Below are positions 62,356 to 64,000 of a stretch of DNA of 64,000 nt, in pieces (position 1 is the stretch's first letter; each line of letters begins with the position of its first letter). Made by a program: the position numbers and the translations under genes. The notes below the pieces were generated by a model. The model was not told the origin of the DNA and ran no database searches. It worked only from the letters and a program-made list of their open reading frames with translations. The DNA is from Aquabacterium sp. OR-4 (lineage in GTDB: Bacteria; Pseudomonadota; Gammaproteobacteria; Burkholderiales; Burkholderiaceae_C): NCBI RefSeq assembly GCF_025290835.2, contig NZ_JAOCQD020000001.1, forward strand, positions 1,116,001-1,180,000, in the 5' to 3' direction.

Positions 62356-64000
62356 TCAGGCCTGCGGGGCCGCCGCCGGCTGCTCGAAGGGCAGGGTCAC
62401 CTGGGACAGGTCCTTGCGCGTCTCCACCAGCACCAGCGGGCCTTCATCGAGCAGCACCACGGGCTTGGGCTCGCGCGGCACATGCACCGGCTTGGGCTCG
62501 GCGGCCATCGCTGCCTGGGCGGCGGCGATCTTGTCGGCATCCGACAGCACCCACTGCAGGCCGGCACCATCGGCCAGGCTTTGCAGCGAGCTGACCGGCA
62601 GCGTGAAGGCCGTCACCACCGGCATGGCCGCAGCCACCGCAGCGGCCGGGGCCGGGGCGGGTGCCCGTTGCGGCGCCACCGGGGCGGCGGCTGCCGGGGC
62701 GGGTGCCACCGGGGTGGGGGCGGCCGGCGCGGCGGCTTCGACCGTCACCGGCTCGGCAACGGCAGAGGCAACGGCAGAGGCAACGGCTGCTGCGGCGTCG
62801 GGGGCGGGAGCCTCGTCGGCGGCGGCAGGCGCGGGCGCAGCGCTCTCGTCAGCGGCCACGGCCTCGCCCTCACGGCGCTCGCGCGGGCCGCGCTGGCGGT
62901 CGCGGCCACGGCCACGGCGGCGGTTCTCGTCGCGGGCCTCGCCGTCGGCCGGCGCGCCGGCTTCGGCGCTGCCGTCGGCGGGCGTGTCGGCGCTGGCGTC
63001 GGCGGCGTCACCGGCCGGGGCCACGGCGGCGGCGTCGACCGCGTCGGTGGCGCTCAGGCCCTCGGCGCCGGCCTCGGCACCCGGCGCGCCCTCGTCACCG
63101 CGGGCACCACGGCCGCCACGGCGGCGGCGGCGGCGGCGCTGCTCTTCGCTGCCGCCCTCGGTGCCGTCCACGGGGTTCTGGCCATCCACCAGGGTCAGCG
63201 GCAGTTCGCCCTGCGCGGCGGTTTGGCCTTCGGCCACCAGGGCCTCGGGAGCACGGGCCTCGCGCTCGGGGCGGCGCGGGCCGCGCTCGCCACGTTCGGG
63301 GCGCTCGGCGCGTTCACCACGCTCGGGGCGTTCGGCACGCTCCGGGCGCTCGGCACGTTCGCCGCGCTCGGCGCCGCGCCCTTCGCGGTTCTCGCGGCCT
63401 TCGCGGTTGCCACCACGGCCACCACGCTCGCCGCGCTCACCGCGCTCACCGCGTCCGCCACGCTCACCACGGCGGCCATCGCGGTCGCCGCGGCCTTCAC
63501 GGCCCTCGCGGCCCTCGCGGCCTTCGCGCTTGGCTTCGCCGGCCGGTGCTGCAGCCGGTGCGGCCGCGGGGGCTGCTGCCGGTGCCGCCGGGGCGGTGGG
63601 CGCCGGCGCCGGGGCGCCGAACAGCTTCTTGATCCAGCCAAAGAAGCCGCGGCCCGCTTCGGGCGCGGGCGGCTGGGCCACCCACGTGGGCGCGGCCGGC
63701 GCGGCCGGTGCCGCCGGTGCGGCGGTGGCGGCCACTGCGGCGGCCGCCACGGCCACCGGCTCGGGCCTGGGCGCGGGCATCGGCGCCGGCTGGTCGGGCA
63801 GCACGCCCTTGATCACCGGTTCCTGCTTCGAGCCGGCCTTCTCGCGGCGGCTGATGGCCACCTCGTCCTCCGGCTCCTCGATCATGGTGTAGCTGGCCTG
63901 CAGGTTCTCCAGGCGCGGATCGTCGTGGCGCAGGCGCTCGAGCTTGTAGTTCGGCGTCTCGAGGTGCTTGTTGGGCACCAGCAGCACCGTGCAGCGCTGC
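62356..64000 (-). CDS. rne: Ribonuclease E, C-terminal part; N-terminus beyond the window
   Basis: About 548 residues are visible and the frame is still open at the right edge. QRCTVLLVPNKHLETPNYKL at the edge and IRR-free RHDDPRLENLQASY after it match the end of the catalytic half in betaproteobacterial RNase E. The rest is the non-catalytic tail: Ala/Pro-rich linker, a small hydrophobic helix (GFFGWIKKLFG, a likely membrane-targeting segment), a long Arg/Glu/Gly repeat region, and a conserved end (LSQVTLPFEQPAAAP). The tail scaffolds the degradosome and binds RNA. Confidence 0.93.
   Translation of the reverse strand, partial: QRCTVLLVPNKHLETPNYKLERLRHDDPRLENLQASYTMIEEPEDEVAISRREKAGSKQEPVIKGVLPDQPAPMPAPRPEPVAVAAAAVAATAAPAAPAAPAAPTWVAQPPAPEAGRGFFGWIKKLFGAPAPAPTAPAAPAAAPAAAPAAAPAGEAKREGREGREGREGRGDRDGRRGERGGRGERGERGERGGRGGNREGRENREGRGAERGERAERPERAERPERGERAERPERGERGPRRPEREARAPEALVAEGQTAAQGELPLTLVDGQNPVDGTEGGSEEQRRRRRRRGGRGARGDEGAPGAEAGAEGLSATDAVDAAAVAPAGDAADASADTPADGSAEAGAPADGEARDENRRRGRGRDRQRGPRERREGEAVAADESAAPAPAAADEAPAPDAAAAVASAVASAVAEPVTVEAAAPAAPTPVAPAPAAAAPVAPQRAPAPAPAAAVAAAMPVVTAFTLPVSSLQSLADGAGLQWVLSDADKIAAAQAAMAAEPKPVHVPREPKPVVLLDEGPLVLVETRKDLSQVTLPFEQPAAAPQA

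Noticed and set aside
60830..63892. A 1020-codon open frame on the + strand opposite the aminopeptidase and RNase E genes.
   Set aside because: It crosses two well-supported genes and the gap between them, its product is low-complexity with no domain, and such frames are expected opposite GC-rich codons.

Overview
The window is a high-GC chromosomal segment of a betaproteobacterium in the order Burkholderiales, most likely the Rubrivivax/Leptothrix/Ideonella (Sphaerotilaceae) or Comamonadaceae side. This rests on gene order: maf - yceD - rpmF - plsX - fabHDG - acpP - fabF - rpoE - rseAB - degQ - lepA - lepB - DUF4845 - rnc - era - recO - pdxJ - acpS - nagZ is the classical betaproteobacterial layout, and an RNase E gene closes the window. 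No rRNA, tRNA, CRISPR array, insertion sequence or phage gene was seen. Annotated starts follow overlaps with the upstream stop (ATGA/GTGA) wherever these exist.

Region 1 (1-23206) is a Wzx/Wzy-type surface polysaccharide locus. Almost all of it runs leftward from a divergent promoter region near 22 kb. The order is outer-membrane export protein, Wzz-like co-polymerase, four enzymes making CDP-4-keto-3,6-dideoxy-D-glucose (RfbI, RfbF, RfbG, RfbH), an SDR-type reductase/epimerase, an FkbM methyltransferase, a split transketolase-like pair, a flippase, three GT2 glycosyltransferases, a Wzy-like polymerase, a GT4 and a DUF1972 glycosyltransferase, a hexapeptide acyltransferase, a Gfo/Idh/MocA oxidoreductase and a truncated aldo/keto-reductase-like protein. 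A WecA/MraY-type initiating transferase is transcribed divergently. A CDP-dideoxysugar pathway next to a two-subunit thiamine-diphosphate enzyme is the most interesting feature: it parallels yersiniose synthesis but with a transketolase in place of the YerE-type enzyme, suggesting a two-carbon-branched sugar.

Region 2 (23264-29002) carries rfbD-rfbC without rfbA/rfbB, a RhlE helicase, a tetrapyrrole-methylase-fold methyltransferase, maf, yceD and rpmF. Region 3 (29324-39312) holds the fatty-acid synthesis operon followed by the sigma-E envelope-stress operon. The 550-bp gap before lepA contains two tandem DnaA-box-like sites and a compact promoter-hairpin-terminator unit that looks like a small RNA of about 63 nt with an anti-Shine-Dalgarno loop. 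Region 4 (39863-48333) is the lepA to nagZ housekeeping block.

Region 5 (48403-57384, leftward) is an accessory cluster. A HutC-type GntR regulator precedes an AprA/FrdA-type flavoprotein, a small two-cluster ferredoxin, a HEAT-repeat protein, a nitrate/sulfonate-type ABC importer whose binding protein carries an extra C-terminal NosL-like domain, a DUF971 protein and a YeiH-type (putative sulfate exporter) membrane protein. It looks like an uncharacterised import-plus-redox module, possibly for a sulfur compound. Region 6 (57786-64000) has a YtrA-like regulator/ABC-2 exporter operon with a clear palindromic operator, an M17 aminopeptidase, and the C-terminal half of RNase E running off the right edge.
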